A stretch of 64,000 bases of DNA from Dendrolimus kikuchii (GCA_019925095.2 CM034389.1:2068001-2132000), one strand, 5' to 3'. Shown: positions 1-9,831, counted from the stretch's first letter. Made by a program: numbers and translations. The notes: a model not told the origin generated them from the letters alone.

Positions 1-81
1 TGACGGATATGAACATATTGTAGCACTGGATATCTAAGGGAAAATAATTATATTAAATAAATATTAACACCTCATAAACTT

Positions 82-290
82 TCCACTGTTGGGTTCGGGC
101 CATCCAATTTTTGTAAAGACAAAGAACAGCATACTTGCCACGCTCGTCCAAGGCCGCTTGATGGGCTTGACACATCTTGATGTCCAGGTTTCATCACGAT
201 GTCTGCCTTCAACGTCAATACGCGGTAATTGTAGCAATATGCACGTTAGGTCGGAAAACTGCCTAAGACGTGCGTTCTCTCCGAGTACGA
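82..290 (-). mobile_element. tRNA-derived SINE, 5'-truncated body and tail
   Basis: The reverse complement matches the body of the complete SINE at 59272-59580: the 'AGTTTTC(C/T)GA(C/T)CTAA(T/C)GTGCATATT' block, the 'AATTACC' block and the terminal 'CAGTGGAAAG' end all align in order. The tRNA head is missing, and the copy is well diverged (inferred old). It carries no coding capacity. Confidence 0.8.
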
Positions 291-623
291 TTTTTTTTAA
301 TTATTTTAAGAACTTTTGAATCAGTCTATCAGTCTGTGAAGACAAAACCTTACATGCACATAAAAAATAATAATAAATAAATAAGCATAAAATAATAATA
401 ATTTTACATGTTCATGCATGCAAAATCGCTTATTTTATGCTTTTAACAATAAAGTCTAAAACTAACCCTGTTTTAAGAGAAATGGGGTCGGCTAAAAAGG
501 AATGAAATACTCTAAGTCCAAAGATTTGAATCCGTGCCCTTTGAGTTTGGAATTGTACGTGCCCTTTGAGTATTTTATGATTAGTGCATTCGCGTACTAA
601 TCACTAAAATACCACGGTATGCA
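291..623. other. AT-rich stretch, no feature seen
   Basis: AT-rich sequence with short runs of TAA/ATA. I see no coding signal and no repeat shared with the rest of the window, apart from a short duplicated phrase 'GTGCCCTTTGAGT' at about 535 and 559. Confidence 0.5.
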
Positions 624-812
624 TTTTTTTATTACAGGAGTTAAGCAGACAGGCAGACGGCCTACTTGATGGAAAGTGGTTACCATCGCCTATGGACATC
701 TGCAACACCGAAGGTGCTACAAATGCGTCGCTGCTCTCTTAAAGGAGACTGGAACCTAGTCACCAATGCCGGAACACAACACAAGGTTGTTATGGCGACA
801 TACTTCAAACCA
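624..812 (-). mobile_element. S1 retroposon, 5'-truncated
   Basis: First of about 28 copies of a family called S1 here. In sense orientation it starts ATCCGTGCAGGAACGG, is about 310 bp long and ends CTCCTGCAATAAAA plus an A-run. The A-tail, frequent 5' truncation and short direct repeats at some copies indicate retroposition. I do not recognise an RNA polymerase III head with confidence; a 'GGTTCCAGTCTCC' block resembles a B box but no well-spaced A box is seen. This copy keeps only the 3' two thirds. Confidence 0.8.
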
Positions 813-1160
813 TCTATTTGGTATTTAATCGTAGTTATTTATTAATAAAACATTTCGTTTTTTGCTATCCGTACATGATAGTTCGTTCAAATAACAATTA
901 GTAGTTGTACACTGTCGCTTCGGAACTACTTCGGACGTTGAGTTTGTTATCCAAGTTATCTAGCACCAAATGCCAGTAGCTAGTAAGTATCTTGAGTTAA
1001 TCTATTATTTACTTTACTAACCTTACGAAGATACCTCCCTAAGACAATGTTGAACTAATAACTAGCTTTCTAACTAGGAAGCATATTGTAATTTCGATAG
1101 TTAGTAGTTGTCTTACCTTGCTTTGTCTGTGCTACCGTGAATTGTATATTGAGTGTGATA
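813..1160. other. Unassigned AT-rich DNA
   Basis: I see no ORF with a recognisable product and no match to any other part of the window. Confidence 0.5.
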
Positions 1161-1202
1161 TGAATTCAAATTCAAATTCAAAAGTTTTTAATCAAAATAA
1201 GT

Positions 1203-1910
1203 CACAAGTCTGTAAACACAAAGTCACACAACAAACAATAAAACTTTTTTTTTTTTTTTTATTGCATGAGTTCAGCAAACAGGCAGACGGCCCACTTAAT
1301 GGAAAGCGGTTACCATCGCCTATGGACATATGCAACACCAAAGGTGCTACAAATGCGCTGCTGCTCTCTTAAGGGTCACTGGAACCTGGTCACTCATGCC
1401 GGAACAGAACTCAAGGTTGTTATGGCGACATACTCTAGACGAGGGGTTGGTAGCCATCCAGTCGGGCAAATGCCCTACCACCTGGAAAACTTACACACAT
1501 ACTCACACCAACGCGTACTACCACCGCATCGCATTACACGCACACTTCACAAACAAACCAAGACGCACAAAGAGCCTAAAAATTAATAACCTAGGCACAT
1601 AAATGAAAAAACAACACACATGGCACTAGTTAGGATAATATATATAGATATAGACATAAGGCACACACTTCACATGCACTTCCTCACAACACCAGCATGT
1701 AACAGATACACTCTACATTAGTATAAGTTTAGCATTAAAATTAGAATAAATTAATATAATAAGTTATTCTTAAGGTACACCACAACACAAACATGCATTC
1801 ATTAAATGTCACACACAATAACAAAGTAACAAATAAGCGTGTACAACTTCCTAACTTCTTCCTAAAAGGGTACGGAACTAGAGTCCGTAGTTGTTAATTA
1901 AAAAAAAAAA
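1203..1910 (+). mobile_element. A-tailed LINE 3' end (family D)
   Basis: The insertion is flanked by an exact 10-bp direct repeat, CAAAATAAGT, at 1193-1202 and 1911-1920 and ends in a 13-base A-run. This is the signature of target-primed reverse transcription. The body (1493-1897) matches 56425-56870 and shares 'GGTACGGAACT.GAGTCCGTAG' just before the A-run. No ORF is seen, so this is probably a 3' UTR of a LINE. It contains a nested S1 copy. Confidence 0.8.
1247..1485 (-). mobile_element. S1 retroposon nested in LINE tail
   Basis: The 5'-truncated S1 copy on the minus strand has its T-run (the A-tail complement) at 1247-1260. An exact 7-bp repeat, AAAACTT, flanks it at 1240-1246 and 1486-1492. 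The sense 5' end, which should carry CGTGCAGGAACGG, is absent. Truncation at the end opposite the tail fixes the transcription direction of S1. Confidence 0.85.
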
Positions 1911-2100
1911 CAAAATAAGTTCCACTGGAGAACACATCTTGAAGGTTATAAATATAAGTAAAATTTAATTTCACTTCTCATTCTATGTACCCCGCTTCGC
2001 AACATGTTATTGCTGTTGAGGAGAAGAAGCGACAAGAAACTCCCCAGCAACACGTCTAGCTAAATATTGGCTTTCTTTATATTTCTAATAAGAATTAGGG

Positions 2101-2265
2101 GTGGACTACCCCTAACATTTAGGGGGATAAAAAATAGATGTTGGCCGATTCTCATAGATACCGGATAAGCACAAAAAATTTCATCAAAATCGGTCAAGCC
2201 GTTTCGGAAGAGTATGGCAACGAAAACTGTGACACGAGAATTTTATGTATTAGATGTTAGAGAAT
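2101..2265. repeat. Helitron-like relic
   Basis: It contains the phrase 'TTTCATCAAAATCGGTCAAG', which occurs in variant form in the Helitrons of this window (for example 12470-12490 and 50780-50800). Neither terminus can be placed. Confidence 0.4.
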
Positions 2266-2339
2266 TACTTTTTGAAGAATTAATGGAGTTGTAGCAAACA
2301 ATGCATACTCAATAAGACCAAGACACAGTAATAGGAAAG

Positions 2340-2888
2340 AAAAATATTATTATAGTTATAATAATGACTCTGCGCTTGGGTTCTCGCATATGTGCACCAC
2401 ACACATGCGTCTGTGGAACAGAGATAATCGGCCCGGGATACCACGGTCTTTCTTGCCGCCGCAGTGCCGGCAGATGGTCACGCCACGCTGCCTTGAATGA
2501 TGTCTTACGGAGGGCGCTTGCCACCGCTAACATGCCGGCTTTATTGGAGCCGAACGGTATTGCACGTGACGATGGTAGGCGTCCCGACAGAATGACTCTA
2601 ATTCCCTGGCAGCGTGGCAAGCCTTTGGTGTGGGATGCGACTTGCGTAGACACGTTGGCCGCATCCCATTTACCAAACACGTCTAAATCAGCCGGTTCAG
2701 CGGCGGAAACTGCCGAATCACTCAAGCGGCGCAAATATGCAAGCCTCTGTGAGAGTTATATGTTTGTGCCGTTTGCTGTCGAGACGCTTGGACCGTGGGG
2801 TCCTGAGGCCGTGAGCCTCTACCAAAATTTATCGAAACGACTCATTGACTCTTCGGGTGATCAGAGGGCTGGGAGGGACTATGAGTAG
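2340..2888 (+). pseudogene. LINE-B ORF C-terminus with PD-(D/E)XK-like domain
   Basis: An open frame from 2364 to 2888 encodes 174 residues. It has an N-terminal C/H-rich part (residues about 10-45), then a DDGRRPD...LVWDATCVDT block (about 69-96), then a C-terminal ETLGPWGPEA block. A second copy at 40488-40898 shares the last two blocks in the same order, which shows conservation within a family. From family knowledge, such tails follow reverse transcriptase domains in several invertebrate retroelements, and the PD...D-x-T pattern resembles a PD-(D/E)XK nuclease core. The reverse transcriptase part is not present, so this is a 5'-truncated copy. The A-tail after the stop is weak. Family assignment is tentative; membership of a repeat is firm. 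Confidence 0.6.
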
Positions 2889-2973
2889 AATACAATACAA
2901 ATAAGTTAAGTTTTCTTGCATTGTATTCGATTATATATTATAACTTATAATGACATAACGTACTAAAATGTTA

Positions 2974-3289
2974 TCTATATATATAAAAATCAATTGCTGT
3001 TGGTTAGTCTCGCTAAAATTCGAGAACGGTTAGACTGATTTGGCTAATTTTGGTTTTGAATTATTTGTGGAAGTCCAGGGAAGGTTTAAATGGTGAGTAA
3101 ACATGAAAAAAATGCTTGGAATACCTGTAAAAACAAAAATTTCGCTTTCCATTAGAAACGATTCCTATCTGTCAAACATTTGATGTTTGTCCCGTCGTTT
3201 AGAAATCAATTAAATTTAAAAGTCGTTCAGAAATCAACGTTTTATATTTGTTGATTCTGAGGCGGTACGAAGTTTGCCGGGTCAGCTAA
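2974..3289 (+). mobile_element. Non-autonomous Helitron (H5)
   Basis: It starts A|TCTATATATATAAAAATC and ends TTTGCCGGGTCAGCTAA|T, matching the A|TC...CTRR|T rule for Helitrons. No terminal inverted repeats and no coding. The 3' end variant is CTAA rather than the CTAG of most other copies here. A LINE-A copy is inserted 49 bp downstream. Confidence 0.75.
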
Positions 3290-3338
3290 TATTATATATA
3301 GATATCCAAAAAGATTTACAACAAATATATATGTATAA

Positions 3339-3683
3339 GAGAGTTGGTCTGAAAGAGAGTGCCTGGGTGAACGTAAGGCAAGGAATGCTCCGGTGGTTCG
3401 GGCATGTGGAAAGAATGCATGATGAAAGAATGACTAAACAGATATACAATACAAAAGTGGATGGATGCAGAAGTCGTGGAAGGCCACGCCACACCTTCCA
3501 TGATCAAATTGATCGTGTACTAGCAGATGGTGATGTCAGGAGCCTTAAGAACAGACGAGCGTGCATGACAAGAGCTATGAATGTCAAAGAAGCAAGTGAG
3601 GTGTGTAAGAATAAGCCTGAATGGCGCCCTGTTGTTCGTGCCTACCCCGCAAGGGAACTGGCGTGAAGTTAGGTATGTATGTG
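3339..3683 (+). pseudogene. LINE-A 3' end (reverse transcriptase C-terminal tail), copy a
   Basis: First of about 15 copies of LINE-A. It encodes the ORF C-terminus: GLKESAWVNV, GMLRWFGHVERMHDERMTKQ, CRSRGRPRHTFHDQIDRV and YPARELA-stop. The GHVERM and GRPR blocks are typical of the region after the reverse transcriptase thumb in APE-type LINEs, probably RTE-related. The stop codon is followed within about 10 bases by a degenerate TATG tail. The exact TSD is TATATGTATAA (3328-3338 and 3684-3694). The 5' end is at GAGAGTTGG, the same base as in copies at 17581 and 34837. Confidence 0.85.
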
Positions 3684-3859
3684 TATATGTATAATTATTT
3701 GCAGCTAATTTCCTACGTAACTGGCAAACCAAAGGCATACGTCCCCATGGAGCTTGTTACTGCTTGATTAATATGCAAATTGTACCAATGCTCGAGTTTA
3801 AATTATTCTGTAGAAAACGTATAAAAGTCATGTCGGGATGATTTTTATATACATATATA

Positions 3860-3954
3860 CTAGCTATATCGGCAGACGTCGTTCTGCCCTGAAGAAATAA
3901 AATTTAGAACCCGATTCCAGCGCCACCTACCGGTTCCAAATGTAAGCTATCCTT
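3860..3954 (-). mobile_element. Helitron H3, 3' fragment
   Basis: The reverse complement ends ...GACGTCTGCCGATATAGCTAG|T and carries the H3 internal phrase 'GGTAGGTGGCGCTGGAATCG'. It stops abruptly where a tRNA-SINE fragment begins. Confidence 0.65.
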
Positions 3955-4027
3955 TGCCTTGCAAGCGCCGTCGGTTCAATTCTGGCTTGAAAGCATTTAG
4001 GCAGTTTTCTGACCTAATGTGCAAACT
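3955..4027 (+). mobile_element. tRNA-SINE fragment with B box
   Basis: It contains 'CGGTTCAATTCTGGCTTGAA' (a B-box-like segment) followed by 'TAGGCAGTTTTCTGACCTAA', as in the SINE at 59272. Both ends are lost. Confidence 0.65.
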
Positions 4028-4050
4028 AAGTTTTAACGGTTTTAAGCACA

Positions 4051-4640
4051 GCATTTTATTTGATTTGTTCCGATAATCACTAACAATTACAGATAATTGT
4101 AATAGCAAATGTAATAATCAATGTCTATTTAAATGTCTCTGAACACTTCAATTGTAACAGTTATCTACCTCTGTTCCAGCACAGATAAGACTTAACGCAG
4201 TCTTATTCAGTACAAAATAAATATATCCCAGTTTAATTAGGTACCTAATGTCTGCCATTTGTATTTGCATTTATTGCCTTACACCAATATCAATGTATTC
4301 CAAACCTTCCAGATTTATTTTAGAGCTGAATATCGCTTGACGACTTAAAATGACTAGACTGGGAATAATTATACAAAATAAGCACTGTAACTAGACACGA
4401 ATTGGAGTCAATATTGTGAATGAGTTGCAGTTAACGAACCGGTTAGTAATTAGAGCTGAGGAAACCTTAGGAAAGTAATGTGGGGAGTAATTGGGAACGG
4501 GGCCGTCTTGAACACATTTGTCGCCGAGGTGCGAGATAGATAGACAGGCGTAATATTTTATTGGTAATCAAAATAATAGGCGCAATACATTAAGTTACAG
4601 TATTTTTTTTATTTATTATTATTATTATATTTTTATTTTA
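4051..4640. other. Unassigned intergenic DNA
   Basis: No ORF with recognisable content and no internal repeat seen. A 20-bp phrase at about 4032-4050 (AACGGTTTTAAGCACAG) resembles the fold-back family end. Confidence 0.4.
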
Positions 4641-4644
4641 TTTT

Positions 4645-4964
4645 ATCCGTGCAGGAACGGAGAAAGAATACAATTTCCTGCGGCCGGGCGGCCTGTCGTA
4701 AGAGGCGACTAAGTAACCCACAGCCAGGTGGTAGGGCATTTGCCCGACTGGATGGCTACCACCCCTGGTCTAGAGCATGCCGCCATAAGAACTTTGAGTT
4801 GTGTTCCGGCATTAGTGACCAGGTTCCAGACTCACTTAAGAGAGCAGCAGCGCATTTGTAGCACCTTTGGTGTTGCAAATGCCCATAGGCGATGGTAACC
4901 GCTTTCAATCTAGTGGGCCGTCTGCCTGTCTGCTGAACTCCTGCAATAAAAAAAATAAAAAAAA
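4645..4964 (+). mobile_element. S1 retroposon, near full length
   Basis: It runs from ATCCGTGCAGGAACGG to CTCCTGCAATAAAAAAAA. It is one of the most complete sense-oriented copies, and its tail is an A-rich run interrupted by T. A 22-base fragment of LINE-A (GCAAAAGTGGATGGATGCAG) follows the tail at 4971-4992. Confidence 0.85.
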
Positions 4965-4992
4965 TATATGCAAAAGTGGATGGATGCAGAAG

Positions 4993-5187
4993 ATGAAATT
5001 TTTTGTGTATGTTCAACTGGATTCGAGGGTTCAAATCTGCAGTTTTTTGCATTGGTGTACAATAAAGTATTATCTATCTATCTACCTAAAATTTTTTAGT
5101 AAAATGGTTTTATTGAAAAGAAAGATAATGATTATGTACATAATGTACTAAAAGCTAAAAAATAATTATTCAGATCTTAGGTAACAA
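4993..5187 (+). repeat. Duplicated flank shared with 17391-17580
   Basis: This near-identical block, including an (ATCT)n stretch and the phrase TTTTATTGAAAAGAAAGATA, also lies immediately upstream of the LINE-A copy at 17581. Flank and LINE were therefore copied together. Confidence 0.8.
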
Positions 5188-5515
5188 GAGAGTTGGTCTG
5201 AAAGAGAGTGTCGGGGCGAAGGTAAGGAAAGGAATGCTCCGATGGTTCGGGCATTTGGAAAGAATGACTAAACAGATATACAATGCAAAAGTGGATGGAT
5301 GCAGAAGTCGTGGAAGGCCACGACACACCTTCCACGATCAAATTGATCGTGTACTAGCAGAAGGTGATGTCAGGAGCCTTAAGAACAGACGAGCGTGCAT
5401 GACAAGAGTTATGAATGTCAAAGAAGCAAGTGAGGTATGTAAGAATAAGCCTAAATGGCGCTCTGTTCTTCGTGCCTACCCCGCAAGGGAACTGGCGTGA
5501 AGTTATGTATGTATG
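5188..5515 (+). pseudogene. LINE-A 3' end, copy b (secondary duplicate)
   Basis: Same 5' junction (TTAGGTAACAA|GAGAGTTGG) as the copy at 17581. The right-hand TSD is missing: the tail runs straight into ATTATTTTTATGC. It lacks 15 bp between the direct repeats GAAAGAATG (HVERMHDERMTK becomes HLERMTK). It encodes MLRWFGHLERM...YPARELA-stop without internal stops. Confidence 0.8.
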
Positions 5516-5548
5516 TATTATTTTTATGCAGAACAATAGGCAGCCTCA

Positions 5549-6921
5549 AGGATGAATTATGGTAGACTGTAGCGAGCGCGAGCCGTGCCCCGTACGAGGC
5601 ACGGATTCAAAACTTCACGAAGATTTTATATGATGCAGTTCATGCTATACCGTGCGGCGTCCGCGTCCCGGACGAGGCCCGAACGTGCCCCGACGACGCA
5701 CGGTTTCGCCCCGCACCCCTCTCGACTCGTCGCATCATGAACTAGCTTCCGTGGCGTGTCCGAGCAGTGAGCGACGAAAGTTTAGAGAGGAACCACGTAT
5801 TTTTGAGTCATATTGGACGATGAAAAATTCTTTTCTTACCTGAGACATACTGCTAACCTTTCTTCATATGTTATTGGTGACTGAAATTTTGACTTCTGTC
5901 TTTTAAGGGCAGGCGTTAACTTATGTAGTAAAATTTGAAAGTTATCCTTAGACTGTATTGTTGTTAATAAAAGATATAATATTTTCTTAAGTTTTCGCGA
6001 CTTGTATACATAATAAAACTACGTTTTAACGGTTTTAAGCGCGGTAATTTTATTTGATTTTGGTTTTACCGACGTTTCGGCCACTTTTCAGTGGCCGTGA
6101 TCACGGAAGACAAAGATTTTAAGTGTCAACGAGTATTGTTAAAGTTTTATTTAGCCTACCGCCAACTTATTAATTTTAATTATTTAATTTTTTTTTTTTA
6201 AATTTTATTTATGGTTATTATTTACTCTATAGGAGCCTTATCTAATTTACTACCGCTTCGCAACATGTTATGGCTTGAAGAAACGCTTGGCCGAAACGTC
6301 GGTAAAACCAAAATGAAATAAAATTACCGCGCTTAAAACCGTTAAAATGTAGTTTTATTAATAAAAGATATGTTCCAGTCTTCGATGATTTTATTTTCTT
6401 ATCCACAATCAGGTATCCTAATTTGTAAATCTTAATAATACGTGAGTCGAGAGGCTCCATGTAATAATCGGCGAGGGGGGTGTGAAGCTCCTGTACGTCA
6501 CGGTTGACGCGCCTGTCAAATGACGTTGACAGACGCGTTCCGTTTCTATTACATAGACGTTCTAACATATCCAAAGAATTTGACTTCATAATCTGGTGTA
6601 GGGTATATATATAGGGTAAAAATTCTCCTTCATAACGGCGCTTTCTTCAAATAGGGTGCACGCCCCATTTTCTTATATTTATTCTTGCTATTGAGTCTTC
6701 TTCTTCGTCAAGGTAACGGCAATAGCTGCCATCTCCGATAACGAGAAGTCCATCATTTATTAATACTTGTGTTGAATCAAAAAGAAGTCACAGCACTACG
6801 TCCGTAACCGAGTCACCGCGGCGGTGTAATGACTCGGCGCACACTCGGTATAATATTAACATGTAGCCGTACGGGGCCCGGACACGGCTCGCGCCCACCA
6901 CGCTGTAGCATAATTCATCCT
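5549..6921. mobile_element. DNA transposon-like element with ~50-bp imperfect inverted ends
   Basis: The left end AGGATGAATTATGGTAGACT and the reverse complement of the right end, AGGATGAATTATGCTACAGC, align; both continue into GCGCGAGCCGTG and CCCGTACG blocks. The interior is GC-rich near both ends and AT-rich in the middle, with a fold-back element nested at 5978-6357. No transposase is recognisable. No clear target duplication is seen, so the superfamily is unknown. Confidence 0.6.
5978..6357. mobile_element. Fold-back element nested in the TIR element
   Basis: Begins AATATTTTCTTAAGTTTTCG and ends GTAGTTTTATTA, with inverted arms containing 'ACCGACGTTTCGGCC' on the left and 'GGCCGAAACGTCGGT' on the right. 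It is flanked by an exact 14-bp direct repeat, TTAATAAAAGATAT (5964-5977 and 6358-6371). The right arm is shorter than the left. No coding. Confidence 0.8.
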
Positions 6922-7180
6922 ATATCGGTTAGAGCGATCTCTTCCAGGCACCCCGTGGCAGGAATAAAACAGATTGTATTGGTCAAAGGTGGTATAAATA
7001 AATATTAGAGGTTACGCAGTTACTTACATATATTTTATTTATCTATAAACATATATGTATGTAAAATATTATATAAGTAAGAATTATACTTAATAGACAT
7101 ATATAAATACACCTATTGATATCACATACATAAATATATACATACATATAATATATAAATATACATAAATATACGTAAAA
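6922..7180. other. AT-rich DNA with ATATAT/CATA runs
   Basis: Low-complexity TA/CATA runs around 7020-7180. Nothing else seen. Confidence 0.5.
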
Positions 7181-7183
7181 ATA

Positions 7184-7618
7184 TCAAATATCACTATGTA
7201 GTAGGTAATACTTTTTTGTCATGTTTTTAAATATTGTTAGTGATTTAGTTTGTCTAACAGTAACAGGTAGCTCATTCCAGAGTCGAGTAGCCTGTACAGT
7301 AAAAGAATTATTGAAGAAAGATGAACGATGCTTGGGAGTATTAAGTCTAAGATTCGTGGAAGGTCGTAAATTGTGAGAGGAAGAGACGAATTCAAAGCGT
7401 TCTTTGAGATAATACGGGGTTGCGGGGATAAACAGCAAACTGTAAAGGAGTGAAAGAATATGAGTATTCCGGCGAAAACGAATTGACAACCACTTGAGTT
7501 TTTTTGCGAAATTCAGAGACGTGGTCATATTTGCGTAACCCAAATATGAACCTTATACAAATATTTTGGAGGCGCTCAAGCGTGGATATAAGACTAATTA
7601 CAAATTTCATATATATAT
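7184..7618 (-). pseudogene. LINE reverse transcriptase C-terminus (Jockey/CR1-like)
   Basis: The minus strand encodes TLERLQNICIRFIFGLRKYD, then after a frameshift LKWLSIRFRRN, then ATRLWNELPVTVRQTKSLTI followed by FKNMTKKYYL. The 'LQ...R...G', 'L..L.I..RR' and 'LWN.LP...R...S...FK' series is the standard C-terminus of Jockey/CR1-type LINE ORF2. A single frameshift near 7500 breaks it. The upstream reverse transcriptase is absent. Confidence 0.75.
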
Positions 7619-7633
7619 ATATATATATATATA
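7611..7633. repeat. (TA)n microsatellite
   Basis: About 11 TA units, directly upstream (on the minus strand) of the LINE fragment. Confidence 0.9.
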
Positions 7634-7639
7634 CAAGTA

Positions 7640-8170
7640 CTGCTTGAGGTACCTTAAAGTTATTCTATTGATTATAAGTTCACGAACAGTTACTTTCAAA
7701 ATGAGTATTATGAATGTGAATTATGTAGGGGATATTTAGATAGTACGGTGTATAATGTTATTTTTCAATTAATATGCTTTTATTAATCATAAGGTTAAGT
7801 TGAATTTTAGGCTATGTAACTATGTTATAGTAGTGATGTGGCAGTCACACGTTAGCATAGATTATTATTTTATTTTCTTCGTTCCTTTTGTTTATGGCTT
7901 GGCAGCTAGGTTCTTACGCCAGTCATGGTTTAAATATGATAATATTTACAGAAAGTGTGCTGTTTTAAGATAGGTTATTTTTATTATTTAATTGTTTTGT
8001 AAGGGTATATTGCTGTATTATTCTTGTCCCACATACTTGGGGTCTTATGACACATGAGATTTTGGAGGAACATGTTTCAGCACAGCACAGCAGCAAAACA
8101 CTGAGTACCATTCTCATTTCTTAAATTGCGGCATTCATTTTTTGTATGTAATATATTTTCTAATTAAATA
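7640..8170. other. Unassigned intergenic DNA
   Basis: AT-rich, no coding or repeat signal that I can support. Confidence 0.4.
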
Positions 8171-8176
8171 ATTTTT

Positions 8177-8492
8177 ATCCGTGCAGGAACGGAGAAAGAA
8201 TACAATTTCCTGCGGCCCGACGGCCTGTCGTAAGAAGCGACTAAACAACCCACAGCCAGGTGGTAGAGTATTTGCTCGACTGGATGGCGACCAACCCTGA
8301 TCTAGAGTATGCCGCCATAACAACCTTGTGTTGTGATCCGGCATTAGTGACCAGGTTCCAGTCTCCTTTAAGAGAGCAGCAGCGCATTTGTAGCACCTTT
8401 GGTGTTGCAAATGTCCATAGGCGATGGTAACCGCTTTCCATCAAGTGGGCCGTCTGCCTGTTTGCTGAACTCCTGCAATAAAAAATAAAAAA
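8177..8492 (+). mobile_element. S1 retroposon, full length
   Basis: Both ends present (ATCCGTGCAGG and TCCTGCAATAAAAAATAAAAAA). It abuts the LINE fragment that follows. Confidence 0.85.
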
Positions 8493-8496
8493 CACT

Positions 8497-9097
8497 GTTT
8501 GTATTTTCTGAGTCTGTTGCTCAGCTGGCTGGAAAAAAGCTAGGGGTTCTATCAAAGGTGAGGCAATACTTCACACCACTTTAGTTGCTGCATCTTTACC
8601 AAGCACAAGTACGGTCTTGCATGGAATACTGCTCTCATCTTTGGGATGGCTCAGCTCAATGCCAGTTCGAGACACTCGAGTCAATAGAGAAAAGAGCTAG
8701 GAAACTGATAGGCAATAACCGACTATTCGACGAGAGGCTTCAGAGCCTAAATCATCCACGTAAAGTCGTTAGTTTCTCAGTAATCTATAGGAAATACTTC
8801 GGGGAGTGTGCCAAGGAATTACATGAATTGGTTCCTCCCTCACCATTTTACCACCGGACAAGCAGACGTACGCACTCACGCCACCGTTATATGGTGGAAA
8901 TACCTACGAAGCGGACGAAACGCTATGCATCCTCTTTCATGATACGCACCGCTGAAGAATGGAACTCTTTACCGTCGTCTGTTTTTCCTGAAGAATACAA
9001 TCTAGGTGTCTTCAAGTCTCGCGTGAACTATCTTCTAGGTAAGCGTGCTCCACCTTCGACTGCATTTCCACCTGACATCAGGCTCAATGTCAGTTAA
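8497..9097 (+). pseudogene. LINE ORF2 C-terminus, 'EYCSHLWDG' family
   Basis: Encodes LSKVRQYFTPL, an in-frame TAG (8582-8584), then [70 protein letters not shown] and a stop at 9095-9097. Blocks are in the order seen in Jockey-clade LINEs of Lepidoptera (from knowledge of that family). About 170 codons remain open after the TAG. No reverse transcriptase catalytic motif lies within the fragment. A shorter, more decayed relative is at 13200-13430. Confidence 0.8.
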
Positions 9098-9154
9098 ACG
9101 CGAACCTATTTATTATAAAAAAAATGCAAATAAATATTTTATTTCTTTCTTTCT

Positions 9155-9575
9155 TTTTTGATGTCATCAGCAAGACGGCGCCAGTCATCTCTGTCCTCTG
9201 ATTTCCTCAGCCAGCGCCTACCGGTGACCTTGCGTCGGTCCATCGGGCTGGAGGGCGTCCGACACTACGTTTACCGAGACGCGGTCTCCACTCCAGGACT
9301 CGTTTGCTCCATCGGCCAGCGGTCCTGCGGCAGATGTAACCGGCCTACTGCTACTTCAACTTGCTAATTTTGCGAGCTATGTCTGTTACCTTGGTTCTCT
9401 TACGGATATCCTCATTTCTAACCTAACCCAACATAGCTCACTCCATAGCCCTTTGAGCGACTTGGAACTTGTGGACCAATCCTGCCATAAGTGTTCATGT
9501 CTCGGCTCTGTAGGTCAGGACGGGGAGGACGCACTGCTCGAAGACTTTTGTCTTCCAGCATTGCGGAATGGTCAA
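9155..9575 (-). pseudogene. LINE-C tail (RTE-like), decayed
   Basis: The minus strand reads VFEQCVLPVLTYRAE, NEDIRKRTKVTDIARKISKL, AG.ICRRTAGRWSKRVLEWR and RLGKRSVGRPPARWTD, with a few stops and frameshifts. The 'TKVTDIA..I..LK.QWAGH' and 'WRPR.G.RS.GRPP.RW.D' blocks mark the C-terminus of an RTE-like LINE. Further copies are at 29660-29960 and 63546-63765. Confidence 0.8.
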
Positions 9576-9831
9576 CGAGAAGCCAATAATATTAGTTCAT
9601 AAAAATACAGTGTTCATTTTAAATATAAAAGCAATCAGCATGAAAGCGTATCTTGCTCATAGCTTTCTACCATCAAGGGCCTTTCATATTTTATACCAAC
9701 AATTAAATGTTGAAAGCTGAAATATTTCAGAGATATCGGAAAATGAGAGCTTTCCGTATGTCACGGTTAATTCGGAACAGTAAGACAGGTCTCAAAAATA
9801 ATGGAAAATTAAATAATACAATTTTTAATTT

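Larger units (their letters stand above)
1161..2062 (+). repeat. Repeat F (TCAAATTCAAATTC start), interrupted host copy
   Basis: The left part (1161-1202) begins with tandem 'ATTCAAATTCAAATTC' followed by AAAAGTTTTTAATCAAAATAAGT. The right part (1911-2062) resumes with TTCCACTGGAGAACAC and runs to GAGAAGAAGCGACAAGAAACTC. A second, uninterrupted copy at 63762-63897 joins these two halves directly, so 1203-1910 is an insertion. Confidence 0.85.

Noticed and set aside
6242..6589. 115-codon minus-strand ORF
   Set aside because: Crosses from the fold-back element arm into the surrounding TIR element; no motif and no second copy of the frame.
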